A stretch of 64,000 nt of DNA from Anaerolineaceae bacterium (GTDB lineage: Bacteria; Chloroflexota; Anaerolineae; Anaerolineales; Anaerolineaceae). Location: NCBI GenBank assembly GCA_029265815.1, contig JAJUGU010000010.1, positions 17,853 to 81,852 of the forward strand, read 5' to 3'. Shown here in pieces: positions 45,389-55,652 of the stretch (the stretch's first letter is position 1; each line of letters starts with the position of its first letter). The notes beneath the pieces are model-generated. The model ran no database searches, was not told where the DNA came from, and saw only the letters and a list, made by a program, of their open reading frames with translations. Made by a program: the position numbers and the translations under genes.

Positions 45389-47323
45389 TTAATCGATTTG
45401 ATAAGGCACTTCAGTAATCACAATATTCTTCCGCTGCAATAGAACCTGCCGCAATGAATCCGCCGTGCGCATGTGTAGAAATCTGGTCCACCAGTGTTTT
45501 GGAATGAATTGAGGAACCACCAGGGTAATGATCTCGTTTGGCCCCAGGATGGCTGAAATTTTATCGATATACTCCAACAGCGGTTCAAGGAACAATCGGT
45601 AAGGAGAATCGAGAACGACCAAACGGTAGCCTTCTCCCCAACGCTCCCATTTTGCTTTCACTTTTGCTGTTTCTTCTGGGTCTATGGAGATATGAACCAC
45701 AGTGATATCATCTGATAATGTGCTGGCAAAATGCAGCCCCGCGAGAGTGCCGTTATGAACACCGCTGATTGGCATGATCACACGATTGCGTTTGAATATT
45801 TTCTTTCTGGGTAGATTCTCTAACGAGAGCTGTTCAGCCAGATGTGTGTAATGATGGTTGATTTGAAAGAAGATAGTAACCAAAACAGGTATCAGGATGA
45901 TAATGACCCAGGCACCATCTTTAAACTTGGTGACGGCAAAAATGACTGCCACGACCGCCGTGCATAATGCCCCAAATCCATTAATGATCATCTTGTGCAC
46001 CCAGCCCTTATCAAAACGCAGTACAGATCCTCGTTCCACAACTTCTGCGTCATGGGCAAGATGCCCTGATTTCCACCACCGGCGCGCCATCCCGGTTTGT
46101 GAAAGGGTGAATGACAGGAAAACACCTATGGCATATAGCGGGATCAAGCTTGTGACACTGGCTTTAAAACTAATCACCAGTAATGAAGCAATAATTGCAA
46201 GAAGAACAATCCCGCCGGAATAAACCAACCGGCTGCCCCTGAAAGTCAACTGGCGTGGGAGGAAGCCGTCTCTCGCCTGCAGAGCACTCAAACGAGGAAA
46301 ATCTGCAAAAGCTGTGTTGGCAGCCATAATCAAAATGACAGTCGTGGCGCTGATGTTCAGGATATAAAGTAATCCTCGCCCATTGTATATCGTACGAATA
46401 AGCTGAGAGATAACTGTTTCACTTTCGGATGGAATTGCTCCAACCTTGATGCTTAAGAAAGTTATCGCCAACAGCAATGTCCCCAAGATTCCTGACATCC
46501 AGATTAATGTCTGTCCAGCATTCTTGCTATGTGGTTCTTTAAAAGCAGTAACGCCATTTGATATCGCTTCAACGCCGGTAATGGATGAGGTCCCATTTGC
46601 AAAAGCACGCAGGATCAGGAATAATGAGATCGGCTGAAGCACATCGACTTCGAGCTGGGGTGGAGCAGCAACCGTGCCGAGGGTTCCGCTGAAATATTGA
46701 ACAAACCCAATAATCATTGTGAGAAACATCATCACAAGGAAAAAATAGGTAGGAATGGCAAATGTGATCCCTGACTCTTTTACACCGCGCAGGTTAATGA
46801 TCATGATCATCATGATCATCGCTACTGCAAGAACCACCCGGTATGGGTATAACATCGGAAACGCTGATACCAGTTGAGCCACACCTGACGAGATGGAGAC
46901 TGCCACGGTAAGGATGTAATCTGTTAATAATGCTGAACCAGCTACCTGAGAGGGTAACTCTCCAAGGTTGTCTCGCGCAACAATATACGCGCCGCCTCCG
47001 CCCGGATATGCATGGATTGTCTGTTCATATGAAAAGGTTAGAATTACCAATAAGAGAACAATCCCCATAACCAGCGGCAGCGCCAGGTGTAAAGCGCTTA
47101 CGCCTGCAACCGCCAGGATCAACATCATCTCCTGGGGGCCATACGCAACCGAAGACATCGCGTCTGACGAAAACACGGCCAGACCGACCAGCTTGCCAAT
47201 GGTCTGATGAGGTGCGTCAGCAGTTGCCAATGGACGACCGATCAGCCACGTCTGAAGAGTCTTTTTAGGTTTATGATTCGATGCTTCCTCAAAAATATTA
47301 GTAGGGTTTTCTAACACGCTCAT
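45389..47323 (-). CDS. KimA-like APC superfamily permease (probable K+ importer)
   Basis: 644 residues: about twelve membrane helices followed by a cytoplasmic domain of about 150 residues. The N-terminal LAVFSSDAMSSVAYGPQEMML and YPGGGGAYIVARDNLG match the KimA (YdaO) branch, whose B. subtilis member is a proton-coupled K+ importer. The C-terminal part (RVIMPISGVHNGTLAGLHFAST, DITVVHISIDPE, VVLDSPYRLFLEPLLEYI, ITLVVPQFIPKHWWTRFL) looks like a universal-stress-protein-type nucleotide-binding fold. Located 170 bases downstream of a KdpDE-like pair on the same strand, which supports potassium as substrate. Amino acid transport cannot be excluded. Confidence 0.8.
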   Translation of the reverse strand: MSVLENPTNIFEEASNHKPKKTLQTWLIGRPLATADAPHQTIGKLVGLAVFSSDAMSSVAYGPQEMMLILAVAGVSALHLALPLVMGIVLLLVILTFSYEQTIHAYPGGGGAYIVARDNLGELPSQVAGSALLTDYILTVAVSISSGVAQLVSAFPMLYPYRVVLAVAMIMMIMIINLRGVKESGITFAIPTYFFLVMMFLTMIIGFVQYFSGTLGTVAAPPQLEVDVLQPISLFLILRAFANGTSSITGVEAISNGVTAFKEPHSKNAGQTLIWMSGILGTLLLAITFLSIKVGAIPSESETVISQLIRTIYNGRGLLYILNISATTVILIMAANTAFADFPRLSALQARDGFLPRQLTFRGSRLVYSGGIVLLAIIASLLVISFKASVTSLIPLYAIGVFLSFTLSQTGMARRWWKSGHLAHDAEVVERGSVLRFDKGWVHKMIINGFGALCTAVVAVIFAVTKFKDGAWVIIILIPVLVTIFFQINHHYTHLAEQLSLENLPRKKIFKRNRVIMPISGVHNGTLAGLHFASTLSDDITVVHISIDPEETAKVKAKWERWGEGYRLVVLDSPYRLFLEPLLEYIDKISAILGPNEIITLVVPQFIPKHWWTRFLHMRTADSLRQVLLQRKNIVITEVPYQID

Positions 47324-47493
47324 CTAATCAATCTCCATGCATTAAGGGATCGATAAACCAGATCCCTGCTTTTATTTGAAAATTAGGGAGATCAAAACTC
47401 TCTCTAATCCAATCAGAAAGAGTTTACTTTCACAAAATAAATCTGGAGAAAAAGTTTTTAAAAAAAAATAAAGAAAAAATAAAGAATTTTGGG

Positions 47494-48189
47494 TCAATTC
47501 CCAGTCTTGAACCGATAGCCAACACCAGGGTCAGTGATTAACACTTGTGGGTTGTCAGGGTCGTTCTCGATTTTCTTTCGAAGCTGGCCCATAAAAACCC
47601 GTAAATACTCGATATGGTCGGATTCTTCAAAACCCCAGACATGCGTGAGGATTGCCTGGTGTGTAAGCACCCGGTCAGCATGCGCCGCCAGGTATGAAAG
47701 CAATTTGAACTCGGTGGCCGTGAGTTTGAGCTCTTCTCCATTCAAAGTAGCTATATGTCTGGCCAGATCAATTGACAGAGCCCCTGCAGTGATCACCGTT
47801 TCTTTATTACCGATCGATTGTGCAGAATGCCTCAAAGCTACCCTGATGCGAGCCATGAGTTCATCAATACTAAAAGGTTTGGTCAGGTAATCATCCGCTC
47901 CTTTATCCAGTGCAGCTACTTTGTCCTTTTCGCTGTCCCGTACCGAAAGCACGATGATCGGAACCGTAGACCACTCTCGGATCTGCTCACAAACCTGTAT
48001 CCCATCCATATCAGGCAGAGAAAGATCCAGGATGATGACATCCGGTGATTGTGAGGCAGCCAGAGCAATCCCCTGCTCGCCGTTGGTGGCGGAAATTACC
48101 TGAAAATGACCTGCACTCAGAATGGTTTTTAGTGCTCTGAGGATTTGCGGCTCATCGTCGATTAACAAAATGAGAGGGTCTTTATCCAT
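47494..48189 (-). CDS. KdpE-like OmpR-family response regulator
   Basis: 231 residues. Receiver domain with acidic pocket LLIDDEP, phospho-acceptor Asp in VIILDLSLPDMDG, and Lys in ADDYLTKPFSIDEL; winged-helix DNA-binding domain from about 130 (LTATEFKLLSYLAAHADRVLTHQAILTHVWG, YLRVFMGQLRKKIENDP, VGYRFK), whose wording is characteristic of KdpE. ATG 48189 overlaps the sensor kinase stop by 8 bases. Its likely target is the KimA-like gene downstream. Confidence 0.88.
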   Translation of the reverse strand: MDKDPLILLIDDEPQILRALKTILSAGHFQVISATNGEQGIALAASQSPDVIILDLSLPDMDGIQVCEQIREWSTVPIIVLSVRDSEKDKVAALDKGADDYLTKPFSIDELMARIRVALRHSAQSIGNKETVITAGALSIDLARHIATLNGEELKLTATEFKLLSYLAAHADRVLTHQAILTHVWGFEESDHIEYLRVFMGQLRKKIENDPDNPQVLITDPGVGYRFKTGN

Positions 48190-49678
48190 CGATAGCATCC
48201 TTTGGAATTTTTGGCAGCTCACCATCAAGTGTAAGCGGCAGCGAAATATTGAATGAAAATCCTTCTGGCTGATTTTCTGCCCATATCTTCCCGCCGTGAG
48301 CTTCGATAATGCCTTTGCATATTGAAAGCCCCAATCCGGTGCCTGTGATCTTGTCTGCCTGTGTGACCCGGTGGAATTTATCAAAAATGTGTTCTAGATG
48401 TTCCTCCGGAACAGGGGGGCTCTGATTTATTACCTTTATAAGAGCATTTCCATCGCTCACTCCAGCAAAAACAACAATGGGCGAATCGGGAGGTGCATAT
48501 TTTACACTGTTGCTAAACAGGTTGGTAAAAACCTGGCCTATTAAAACATAATCGGTTGGAACAAGCGGATAGGCTTCTGGGATCTGATATTCAATCGGAT
48601 GTTGTGCCAGCTGAGTCTGCATCTTGACTTCTACCCCTTTGACAATTTCCTGAATCGAATTCCAGCGTTTCATTGGTTTTAACGCGCCGGCCTCAATACG
48701 CGACATATCGAGCAGGTTTCCAACCAGAAGATTCAAGGAATCAGTTTCTTCGTCAATGGTAGCAATTAATTCTCGCCTCGCATCCGTATCCCAATCCACC
48801 GCGCCGCTACGCAAACTGGAAGCTGAAGCCTTAATGGCTGCCAATGGTGTTCTCAATTCGTGTGAAACAGAATTTAACAGAGATGTCTTCACCCGGTCGC
48901 TCTCTTCGAGTATTCTGGCAATATTTTCACGCTGCATCAAATGCACCCGTTCGATCGCCATGGCGCCCTGGCTGCTAAACGCCGCGAGGAGTCGGGTTTC
49001 TTCAAGCGAGAGTGTATTCTGATCGAACCAAAGCCTGATCTCACCCTCGGTTGTTCGAGTGGTGAACATCGACAGGGCCAACTCACAGGGTTCTTCTTGT
49101 GCAATCAATTTTGACAACCGGTAAGAAACCGGTTTTTCATTTACCTGTTCATTCGCGATGATCTCGACCTGGTCAAAACCAAAGGTGTCAATAATTTTTT
49201 GCGCCAGGGTCTGGATAATACTTTGTGTATCCGTAAGACCTGCCAGAGCAGAGATCAATTCATACATCCGTGTTGCTTCCCATTCGCGTTTCCGGGCCAG
49301 CCTTTCGGCCTGCCTTGCCTGGCCAATCAACTGACTCACAACAACCGCCACGATTAAGAAGACAATCAGCGTGATCACATCCTGTGATTGATGGACCGCC
49401 AGGGTCAGATAGGGTGGAATGAAATAGAAATTAAACGCAAGAAAGGAAAGCAGGCCGGCAAGGATACCTGAGGTCAATCCCCAAAAAAGCGTGCAAACCA
49501 GTACAGGCAGCAGATAGAGCAAGGCGATCAGTTGGATTTGAAGCCCGGAAGCGAATAATTTTAAAACCAGTGTGACCATTCCGATGATTGATGCGCTTCC
49601 GAACAGCCCGATCAGCCATTGGGGTATCTGGTTAAATTTCATATTCATCGGTTTACGCTGTTTCAATCGATCATTCAT
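48182..49678 (-). CDS. KdpD-like sensor histidine kinase lacking the N-terminal KdpD domains
   Basis: 498 residues. Four-helix DUF4118 membrane domain (LIALLYLLPVLVCTLFWGLTSGILAG, FNFYFIPPYLTLAV), a linker coil with RQAERLARKREWEATRMYELISAL, a GAF-like domain, then HisKA with SHELRTPLAAIKASASSLR and an ATPase domain (NLFSNSVKYAPP, FDKFHRVTQADKITGTGLGLSICKGIIEAHGG). This is the C-terminal half of KdpD; the N-terminal KdpD P-loop and universal-stress domains are missing. No ribosome-binding site is seen at ATG 49678, and a TATAAT lies 9 bases upstream (49692-49687), so the message may be leaderless. Confidence 0.88.
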   Translation of the reverse strand: MNDRLKQRKPMNMKFNQIPQWLIGLFGSASIIGMVTLVLKLFASGLQIQLIALLYLLPVLVCTLFWGLTSGILAGLLSFLAFNFYFIPPYLTLAVHQSQDVITLIVFLIVAVVVSQLIGQARQAERLARKREWEATRMYELISALAGLTDTQSIIQTLAQKIIDTFGFDQVEIIANEQVNEKPVSYRLSKLIAQEEPCELALSMFTTRTTEGEIRLWFDQNTLSLEETRLLAAFSSQGAMAIERVHLMQRENIARILEESDRVKTSLLNSVSHELRTPLAAIKASASSLRSGAVDWDTDARRELIATIDEETDSLNLLVGNLLDMSRIEAGALKPMKRWNSIQEIVKGVEVKMQTQLAQHPIEYQIPEAYPLVPTDYVLIGQVFTNLFSNSVKYAPPDSPIVVFAGVSDGNALIKVINQSPPVPEEHLEHIFDKFHRVTQADKITGTGLGLSICKGIIEAHGGKIWAENQPEGFSFNISLPLTLDGELPKIPKDAIDG

Positions 49679-49785
49679 TCTAATTGATTATAGTGCACCT
49701 GAGCCAATGCGTTTCATTCACTTCAATGCTGTTAAAAGAACTCCAGCGTGCGCATTAATCTTTTGTTAGAACGCTCTAATCGTCC

Positions 49786-49814
49786 TTGACTTGATTTTTT
49801 GTGCATGATATCAT
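49786..49814 (+). promoter_or_regulatory. Promoter of the hrcA heat-shock operon
   Basis: TTGACT (49786-49791), 17-base spacer, TATCAT (49809-49814). Transcription would start near 49821, placing the CIRCE element in the first part of the message. Confidence 0.7.
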
Positions 49815-49827
49815 TATTGCTGTGATT

Positions 49828-49854
49828 TTAGCACTCAAAGGCTTTGAGTGCTAA
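49828..49854 (+). promoter_or_regulatory. CIRCE element (HrcA operator)
   Basis: TTAGCACTC-N9-GAGTGCTAA, an exact match to the CIRCE consensus, 11 bases before hrcA. HrcA bound here would repress its own operon including grpE-dnaK-dnaJ until heat shock. Confidence 0.97.
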
Positions 49855-49865
49855 AAAGTTGAAAA

Positions 49866-50903
49866 ATGACCGAATTATCAGATCGACAACGATTCCTACT
49901 TTCTCTCGTCATCCACGAGTATGTGCAATCAGCCACTCCGGTAGGCTCAAAGCACATGGTTGAGCAATATCACCTGGATATGAGTTCCGCCACTGTTCGT
50001 AATGAACTCGCGGCATTGACCGATATGGGATATCTGCGCCAGCCGCACCTTTCTGCGGGGCGCGTTCCCACTGAAGACGGTTATCGATTATTTGTTGGAA
50101 ATATCGTCCAAGAAACCAATATTCCAGATTCGACGCGCCGCACGATTGCACACCAGTTTTATCAGATGCGCCAGGATGTAGAAGGGTGGACAAAACTGGC
50201 AGCGTCAATTCTGGCTCACCAGTCGCGTGCAGCTTCTCTGGTGACCGCTCCCCATCCCGAACGATCACGGTTTAAACACATTGAGTTGATCGCTGCCCGC
50301 GGCCACCAGGTTCTTATGGTTCTGGTTTTGATGGGAGGAGAGATCCTGCAGCGCTTCATCACCTTGCCAGAAATTGTCGCACAGGATCAACTTTCTATCA
50401 CAGCTGACCGATTGAACAATGCTCTTCTGGGAAAATGTGTGGAAGAGATCTCAACTGAACCCGTTGGTTTTACCGATTTAGAGGCAGACATATACCGGCT
50501 CACGCTGGATGAAATGACCCAGGCAGATTCGATGATCTCGGGAGAAGTCGTGTTAGACGGACTTACCAATGTTCTCGCCGAGCCAGAATTCTCTGCAGGT
50601 AGTGAAGCCCGCCGCGCGCTGCGAGTACTGGAAGAAAGACCCTTGTTGAACGACATCCTATCCAAGACCGTACTGCATGGTTCTTCACTGGGTGGGGTGC
50701 AGGTGCTGATCGGCGGCGAAGGGATTTACGATGCACTGTCGCAGTGCTCGATCGTATTAGCACGTTATGGTACTCCTGGTGTTGCTACCGGTACATTGGG
50801 TGTTCTTGGACCCATGCGCATGCCCTACGGACATACCATTTCGATCGTGCGTTTCCTTTCTGGGCTGCTCTCAGATCTTGTAAATGAAACCATGGCCGAA
50901 TAA
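49866..50903 (+). CDS. hrcA: Heat-inducible transcription repressor HrcA
   Basis: 345 residues. N-terminal winged helix (LSLVIHEYVQSATPVGSKHMVEQYHLDMSSATVRNELAAL), GYLRQPHLSAGRVPTEDGYRLFV, and the C-terminal effector domain (GALGVIGP-like TGTLGVLGPMRMPYGHTISIVRFL). It binds the CIRCE element directly upstream. GroEL normally keeps HrcA active; groESL is not in the window. First gene of hrcA-grpE-dnaK-dnaJ-prmA. Confidence 0.96.
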   Translation: MTELSDRQRFLLSLVIHEYVQSATPVGSKHMVEQYHLDMSSATVRNELAALTDMGYLRQPHLSAGRVPTEDGYRLFVGNIVQETNIPDSTRRTIAHQFYQMRQDVEGWTKLAASILAHQSRAASLVTAPHPERSRFKHIELIAARGHQVLMVLVLMGGEILQRFITLPEIVAQDQLSITADRLNNALLGKCVEEISTEPVGFTDLEADIYRLTLDEMTQADSMISGEVVLDGLTNVLAEPEFSAGSEARRALRVLEERPLLNDILSKTVLHGSSLGGVQVLIGGEGIYDALSQCSIVLARYGTPGVATGTLGVLGPMRMPYGHTISIVRFLSGLLSDLVNETMAE

Positions 50904-50927
50904 CGACCATTATTGAGAGGAATAATT

Positions 50928-51512
50928 ATGGAAGACCCCAAAAAACCAAATCCGAAAACGCACTCCCCTCGCCGGGCTGAGCAAACCGCGAAACCCTCTC
51001 CTCAAGAAGAGAAAAAACTTGAAGAGGCATTAAGTGTTGATAACGAACAGATTGAAAAACTTAAGAGCGATCTTGAAAAAGCAGAGCACGAATCACGCAC
51101 CAACCTTGATGGATGGCAGCGTGAACGTGCAGAGTTTGCCAATTACAAAAAACGCATTGACCGTGAACATGCTCAACTAAAGAGCAGCATCACGGGTGAT
51201 ATCATCAAGAAATACCTGGTGATCATGGATGATATCGAACTGGCGTTAAAGAACAAGCCCACCGATGGAACCGGTGCTGCATGGGCTGAAGGGATCGAAT
51301 TAATCTCACGCAAACTCAATTCGATCATCGAAAGTGAAGGCATCGAACGGATCAATTCCAATCACGTTCCATTCGATCCAAACATTCATGAGGCAATATC
51401 ACACGAAGAATGCCCTGGCTTTGAAAGCGGAGAAGTGATCGAGGTATTCCGACAGGGATATCGATTAGGTGATAGAATCCTGCGCCCGGCCATGGTGCGC
51501 GTAGCTCGATAA
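50928..51512 (+). CDS. grpE: Nucleotide exchange factor GrpE
   Basis: 194 residues from ATG 50928 (AGAGG upstream). Disordered polar N-terminus, long coiled coil (EKLKSDLEKAEHESRTNLDGWQRERAEFANYKKR region), and the C-terminal beta domain that contacts DnaK (INSNHVPFDPNIHEAISHEE, EVFRQGYRLGDRILRPAMVRVA). Releases ADP from DnaK. 15 bases before dnaK. Confidence 0.95.
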   Translation: MEDPKKPNPKTHSPRRAEQTAKPSPQEEKKLEEALSVDNEQIEKLKSDLEKAEHESRTNLDGWQRERAEFANYKKRIDREHAQLKSSITGDIIKKYLVIMDDIELALKNKPTDGTGAAWAEGIELISRKLNSIIESEGIERINSNHVPFDPNIHEAISHEECPGFESGEVIEVFRQGYRLGDRILRPAMVRVAR

Positions 51513-51526
51513 ATTGAGGAGAAATC

Positions 51527-53449
51527 ATGGGAAAAATCATAGGTATTGATCTTGGTACCACAAACTCTGTTGTAGCTGTAATGACCGGTGGAGAACCCGT
51601 TGTCATTCCTTCGGCCGAAGGTGAACGACTTTTCCCTTCAGTCGTTGCAGTAAATAAGAATCATGAACGCATTGTTGGACGGGCTGCCCGTAATCAGGCT
51701 ATCGTTAACCCAGAAAACACAATCTTTTCGATTAAACGTTTCATGGGACGCAAATATAATGATCCTGAAGTGCAGCGCACGATCAGCCGTGTACCCTACA
51801 AGGTAACCGCGGCAAGCAACGGCGATGTACGCGTCGTGCTCGACGGCAAGGAATACAGTCCTCCCGAGATCAGTGCCATGATCCTTGGCAAGCTCAAGGC
51901 TGATGCAGAGGCTTACCTTGGAGAAACCATTACACAGGCAGTCATCACTGTTCCGGCTTATTTCAATGATGCCCAGCGCAACGCCACCAAAGATGCAGGC
52001 CGTATCGCGGGTCTTGAAGTTTTACGTATCATCAACGAACCTACCGCTTCGTCATTGGCGTATGGATTGGATAAGAAAAAGAACGAGGTCATTGCCGTTT
52101 ACGATCTCGGTGGCGGCACCTTCGATATTTCCGTCCTTGATGTTGGCGAAGGTGTCTTCCAGGTTAAATCTACCAATGGGGATACTTTCCTCGGCGGTGA
52201 CGATTTTGACCTGCGCATTATGGATTATTTGATCGATGAATTTAAGAAAACCAATAATATCGACCTCAAGAATGACCGCCAGGCCTTGCAACGATTAAAG
52301 GAAGCCGCTGAAAAAGCTAAGATCGAACTGTCCACCGTGCAGCAGACCGAGATTAATCTGCCTTACCTTACCGCAGACGCCACCGGCCCGAAACACCTTG
52401 TGCTCACTCTTACCCGTGCCAAGCTGGAACAGCTTACCGGCGACCTTGTGCAGAAAACGCTCGAACCGATTCGCCGTGCCTTATCTGATGCGGGACTTAG
52501 ACCCTCTGAAGTTAATGAAGTCGTCCTTGTGGGCGGCATGATCCGTATGCCAGCCGTACAGGAAGCCGTGCGTAAAGAATTTGGCAAAGACCCTCACAAG
52601 GGTGTTAACCCCGACGAGGTCGTGGCGATTGGAGCAGCCATCCAGGCTGGAGTTTTAGGCGGTGAAGTAAAGGATATTCTCCTTCTTGATGTTACCCCGT
52701 TGACCCTTTCGGTTGAAACCCTGGGCGGTGTTTCCACTCCCCTTATTGAACGCAACACCACCATCCCCACCCGCAAGAGTCAAATTTTTTCCACCGCTTC
52801 CGATGGTCAGACGCAGGTTGAGATCAATGTTCTGCAAGGCGAACGCCCGATGGCGGCAGATAATAAATCTCTTGGTAAATTCACCCTTGATGGTATTCCC
52901 TCTGCCCCGCGCGGAGTTCCACAGATCGAAGTCACTTTCGATATCGATGCCAACGGTATTCTCAATGTAACGGCTCTTGATAAAGCCACCAACCGTTCAC
53001 AGCACATCACCATCACTGCATCCAGCGGTCTGACTGAAGCTGAAATTCAAAAAATGAAGAATGACGCGGAGGCACACGCAGAAGAAGACAAACGGCGCAA
53101 AGACCTTATTGAAGTGCGCAATAACGCAGACAATACAATTTATACCGCCGAGAAATTACTGCGTGAAAACGGTGATAAGATTCCTGAAAACGTCAAGAAA
53201 GATGTTGAAGCATCTATTTCAAGCCTGCGCAACATCATGAACACTGACAATATCGAAGACATCCGCAAAGCCACTGAATCTCTCGGCCAGACGATTCAGA
53301 AGGTCGGTGCGAGCATGTACCAGCAAGCAGCCCCAAATCCTGGTCAGACAAACCCCGATGGAAATCCCAATCCAGGGCCAGATACCGGTAATCCATCAAA
53401 AGATGCCGACAGTGGAGATGTAGTAGACGGTGATTTCAAGCCGCTCTAA
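51527..53449 (+). CDS. dnaK: Chaperone DnaK (Hsp70)
   Basis: 640 residues. Starts [19 protein letters not shown]; ATPase signatures [18 protein letters not shown] and [15 protein letters not shown]; substrate-binding domain from about 380 ([16 protein letters not shown]). The usual flexible tail is rich in Pro, Asn, Gly and Asp. DnaK signature and length are normal. An inverted repeat separates it from dnaJ. Confidence 0.98.
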   Translation: MGKIIGIDLGTTNSVVAVMTGGEPVVIPSAEGERLFPSVVAVNKNHERIVGRAARNQAIVNPENTIFSIKRFMGRKYNDPEVQRTISRVPYKVTAASNGDVRVVLDGKEYSPPEISAMILGKLKADAEAYLGETITQAVITVPAYFNDAQRNATKDAGRIAGLEVLRIINEPTASSLAYGLDKKKNEVIAVYDLGGGTFDISVLDVGEGVFQVKSTNGDTFLGGDDFDLRIMDYLIDEFKKTNNIDLKNDRQALQRLKEAAEKAKIELSTVQQTEINLPYLTADATGPKHLVLTLTRAKLEQLTGDLVQKTLEPIRRALSDAGLRPSEVNEVVLVGGMIRMPAVQEAVRKEFGKDPHKGVNPDEVVAIGAAIQAGVLGGEVKDILLLDVTPLTLSVETLGGVSTPLIERNTTIPTRKSQIFSTASDGQTQVEINVLQGERPMAADNKSLGKFTLDGIPSAPRGVPQIEVTFDIDANGILNVTALDKATNRSQHITITASSGLTEAEIQKMKNDAEAHAEEDKRRKDLIEVRNNADNTIYTAEKLLRENGDKIPENVKKDVEASISSLRNIMNTDNIEDIRKATESLGQTIQKVGASMYQQAAPNPGQTNPDGNPNPGPDTGNPSKDADSGDVVDGDFKPL

Positions 53450-53480
53450 TCATATGATCCTACGATATAAGACCGTGAGA

Positions 53481-53509
53481 GGCGTTTTGAACCTGGGGGT
53501 CAAAACGCC
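53481..53509 (+). other. Hairpin between dnaK and dnaJ
   Basis: GGCGTTTTGA (53481-53490) and TCAAAACGCC (53500-53509) form a perfect 10-bp stem with a 9-base G-rich loop. There is no T run, so it may stabilise dnaK mRNA ends or partly stop transcription, lowering DnaJ relative to DnaK. Confidence 0.55.
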
Positions 53510-53547
53510 CTCCGTGTTTATCTTTAGCACCCGAAAAGGGATGGAGC

Positions 53548-54663
53548 ATGACCAAAAGAGATTATTATGAAGTGCTGGGCATCAACCGTAATGCCTCAGC
53601 CGAAGAATTAAAATCCGCCTTCCGTACACTGGCGCGTAAATACCATCCGGATATCAATAAAGAACCTGATGCCGAAGAGAAGTTTAAGGAAATCAACGAG
53701 GCTTACGCGGTTCTTTCTGACGTTGAAAAACGCCGCGCTTACGATCAATTCGGGCATGCAGGTGTTAATGGTGCTGGCGGCATTCCAGATTGGACCAGTA
53801 TGGATTTTGCCGATATTTTTGGCGAGTTCTTCGGGTTTGCAACCGGTACTTCCCGCCAGCGGCAAAACGCCCCCCGGCGCGGGCAAGACCTGGCTTATAC
53901 ACTTGTGTTGGATTTCGAAGAAGCCATTTTTGGTGTGGATAAAGAGATCGAAATCACCCGCGACGAAACTTGCGGCACCTGTAAGGGGAAGGGGTCTGAA
54001 CCCGGCTCAAACCCGGTCAGATGCAGCAACTGCGGCGGACGCGGCGAAGTTCGCCAGGTGCGTCAGACCTTTCTTGGCTCAATGGTGCAGGTAACAACCT
54101 GCCCCAATTGCGGTGGAAGGGGAGAGATCATCACCACCCCCTGCCACACCTGCCGTGGCCGAGGTCTGGAAAGAAAGACTGTAAAAAAGGTGATCTCCAT
54201 CCCAGGCGGCGTTGACACCGGCACCCAGATCCGCTTGGCCGGTGAAGGCCAGCCCGGCATCAATGGCGGCCCTACCGGAAACCTTTATGTAGAAATCAAG
54301 GTCAGAGAGCATAAGTTCTTCCGCCGTAAAGGTAACGATATTCTGCTGGATTTGAACATCAACATCGCCCAGGCAACACTGGGGGCTGAAGTGGAAATTC
54401 CCACTGTGGATGGACCCACAAAATTGAATATTCCTGCGGGTACTCAGCCAGGCAAGGTCTTCACCCTGCGAGGTAAAGGCAGCCCCTTCCTGCGTTCCAG
54501 CGGCAGGGGTGACCAGCTGGTGATCATTAACGTTGAGGTTCCATCAAAACTATCAGCGGAACAGCGCAAATTATTTGAAGAACTGGCTGCCACACTTGGC
54601 ACTGAAGTCAGACCGCAAGAAAGAAGCTTTTTAGATAAATTGAAAGAGGTGTTAGGTGGCTGA
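53548..54663 (+). CDS. dnaJ: Co-chaperone DnaJ
   Basis: 371 residues. J domain with the HPD triplet ([27 protein letters not shown]), Gly/Phe-rich stretch ([14 protein letters not shown]), four CxxCxGxG-type zinc repeats ([32 protein letters not shown]) and the C-terminal substrate-binding domain. Stimulates DnaK ATPase. Overlaps prmA by 8 bases. Confidence 0.97.
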   Translation: MTKRDYYEVLGINRNASAEELKSAFRTLARKYHPDINKEPDAEEKFKEINEAYAVLSDVEKRRAYDQFGHAGVNGAGGIPDWTSMDFADIFGEFFGFATGTSRQRQNAPRRGQDLAYTLVLDFEEAIFGVDKEIEITRDETCGTCKGKGSEPGSNPVRCSNCGGRGEVRQVRQTFLGSMVQVTTCPNCGGRGEIITTPCHTCRGRGLERKTVKKVISIPGGVDTGTQIRLAGEGQPGINGGPTGNLYVEIKVREHKFFRRKGNDILLDLNINIAQATLGAEVEIPTVDGPTKLNIPAGTQPGKVFTLRGKGSPFLRSSGRGDQLVIINVEVPSKLSAEQRKLFEELAATLGTEVRPQERSFLDKLKEVLGG

Positions 54664-55573
54664 TGCGAAATGGCTGCAGATCTCGTTGACCGTCAACGGC
54701 GAATTAGCTGAAGCGGTCGCTGAAGTGCTCGACCGATTCACAAGCGGGGGGGTGGTAGTTGAAACGAATGTCAAATACCGCGACGCCGAAGATGAAGGTA
54801 CACCCTACGGACCCGTGAAAGTGTACGGCTACCTGATCATAGATGAGCAGATCGAAGAAAACCGCCGAAAAGTCGAAGAAGCCCTGTGGCACCTGCACAC
54901 CATCCGCGAACTGCCGCAGCCAGAATACAAAGAAATCGCCGATGAAAACTGGATGGCAGCATGGAAGGATCACTACCATCCCATCCCCATCGGTAAACGG
55001 CTGTTGATCTTGCCAGCCTGGATCGAGCAGGAAGATATGTCTCGCGTGGCGGTGAAAATTGACCCCAGCATGGCCTTCGGCACCGGTACCCACCCTTCCA
55101 CACAGTTATGCCTTGAACTGGTTGAAGACTATACCCGGCCAGGGAAACCGGTGATCGATATCGGCTGCGGCTCTGGAATTTTATCGATCGCGGCCATTAA
55201 AATGGGAGCCAGCCACGCCCTGGGTGTGGATATCGACGCCGCTTCTATCAAAGCCACAAACGAAAATAGCCAGGCAAACGCCGTTGAGCAATTCATTGAA
55301 ACCGGCTTGGGATCGGTGGTAGAAATAAAGAATGGAAATTTAAGTATCAAACACGCCCCAGTCGTACTTGCGAACATCCTCGCCCCGATCCTGATCCGAC
55401 TGTTTGAGGCCGGTATGGCCGACCTGATCTCTCCAGATGGGGTGATCATTCTGGCGGGGATCCTGGCAGAACAGGGAGAGAGCGTGCGCACCTCCGCGGA
55501 GAGCAAGGGATTGAAATTTATCGAGCAGCGTCAGAGTGGTGATTGGGTGGCGCTGGTAATGAAAAAAGAGTAA
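54656..55573 (+). CDS. prmA: Ribosomal protein L11 methyltransferase
   Basis: SAM-dependent methyltransferase acting on L11 (rplK lies at 61977-62405 in this window). SAM-binding motif [25 protein letters not shown] catalytic loop; [18 protein letters not shown]. The GTG at 54656, preceded by AGAGG, gives 305 residues. Its place behind dnaJ is conserved in many bacteria (dnaJ-prmA). Confidence 0.95.
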   Translation: MADAKWLQISLTVNGELAEAVAEVLDRFTSGGVVVETNVKYRDAEDEGTPYGPVKVYGYLIIDEQIEENRRKVEEALWHLHTIRELPQPEYKEIADENWMAAWKDHYHPIPIGKRLLILPAWIEQEDMSRVAVKIDPSMAFGTGTHPSTQLCLELVEDYTRPGKPVIDIGCGSGILSIAAIKMGASHALGVDIDAASIKATNENSQANAVEQFIETGLGSVVEIKNGNLSIKHAPVVLANILAPILIRLFEAGMADLISPDGVIILAGILAEQGESVRTSAESKGLKFIEQRQSGDWVALVMKKE

Positions 55574-55589
55574 CAAGCCTTAAATATCC

Positions 55590-55621
55590 AACAACCGCCT
55601 CTGATCCGCGAGGCGGTTGTT
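55590..55621. terminator. Hairpin after the dnaK operon
   Basis: AACAACCGCCTC (55590-55601) and GAGGCGGTTGTT (55610-55621), perfect 12-bp stem with 8-base loop. The T tail is short in both directions (TTACTAT), so termination is probable but not certain. Confidence 0.65.
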
Positions 55622-55652
55622 ACTATACTGACCCTTCTTATATAGCTCAATA

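Noticed and set aside
47324..47493. Possible c-di-AMP riboswitch before the KimA-like gene
   Set aside because: Only a single GGGATC/GATCCC hairpin (47345-47367) and AT-rich DNA are present; the conserved ydaO-type motifs and length are missing.
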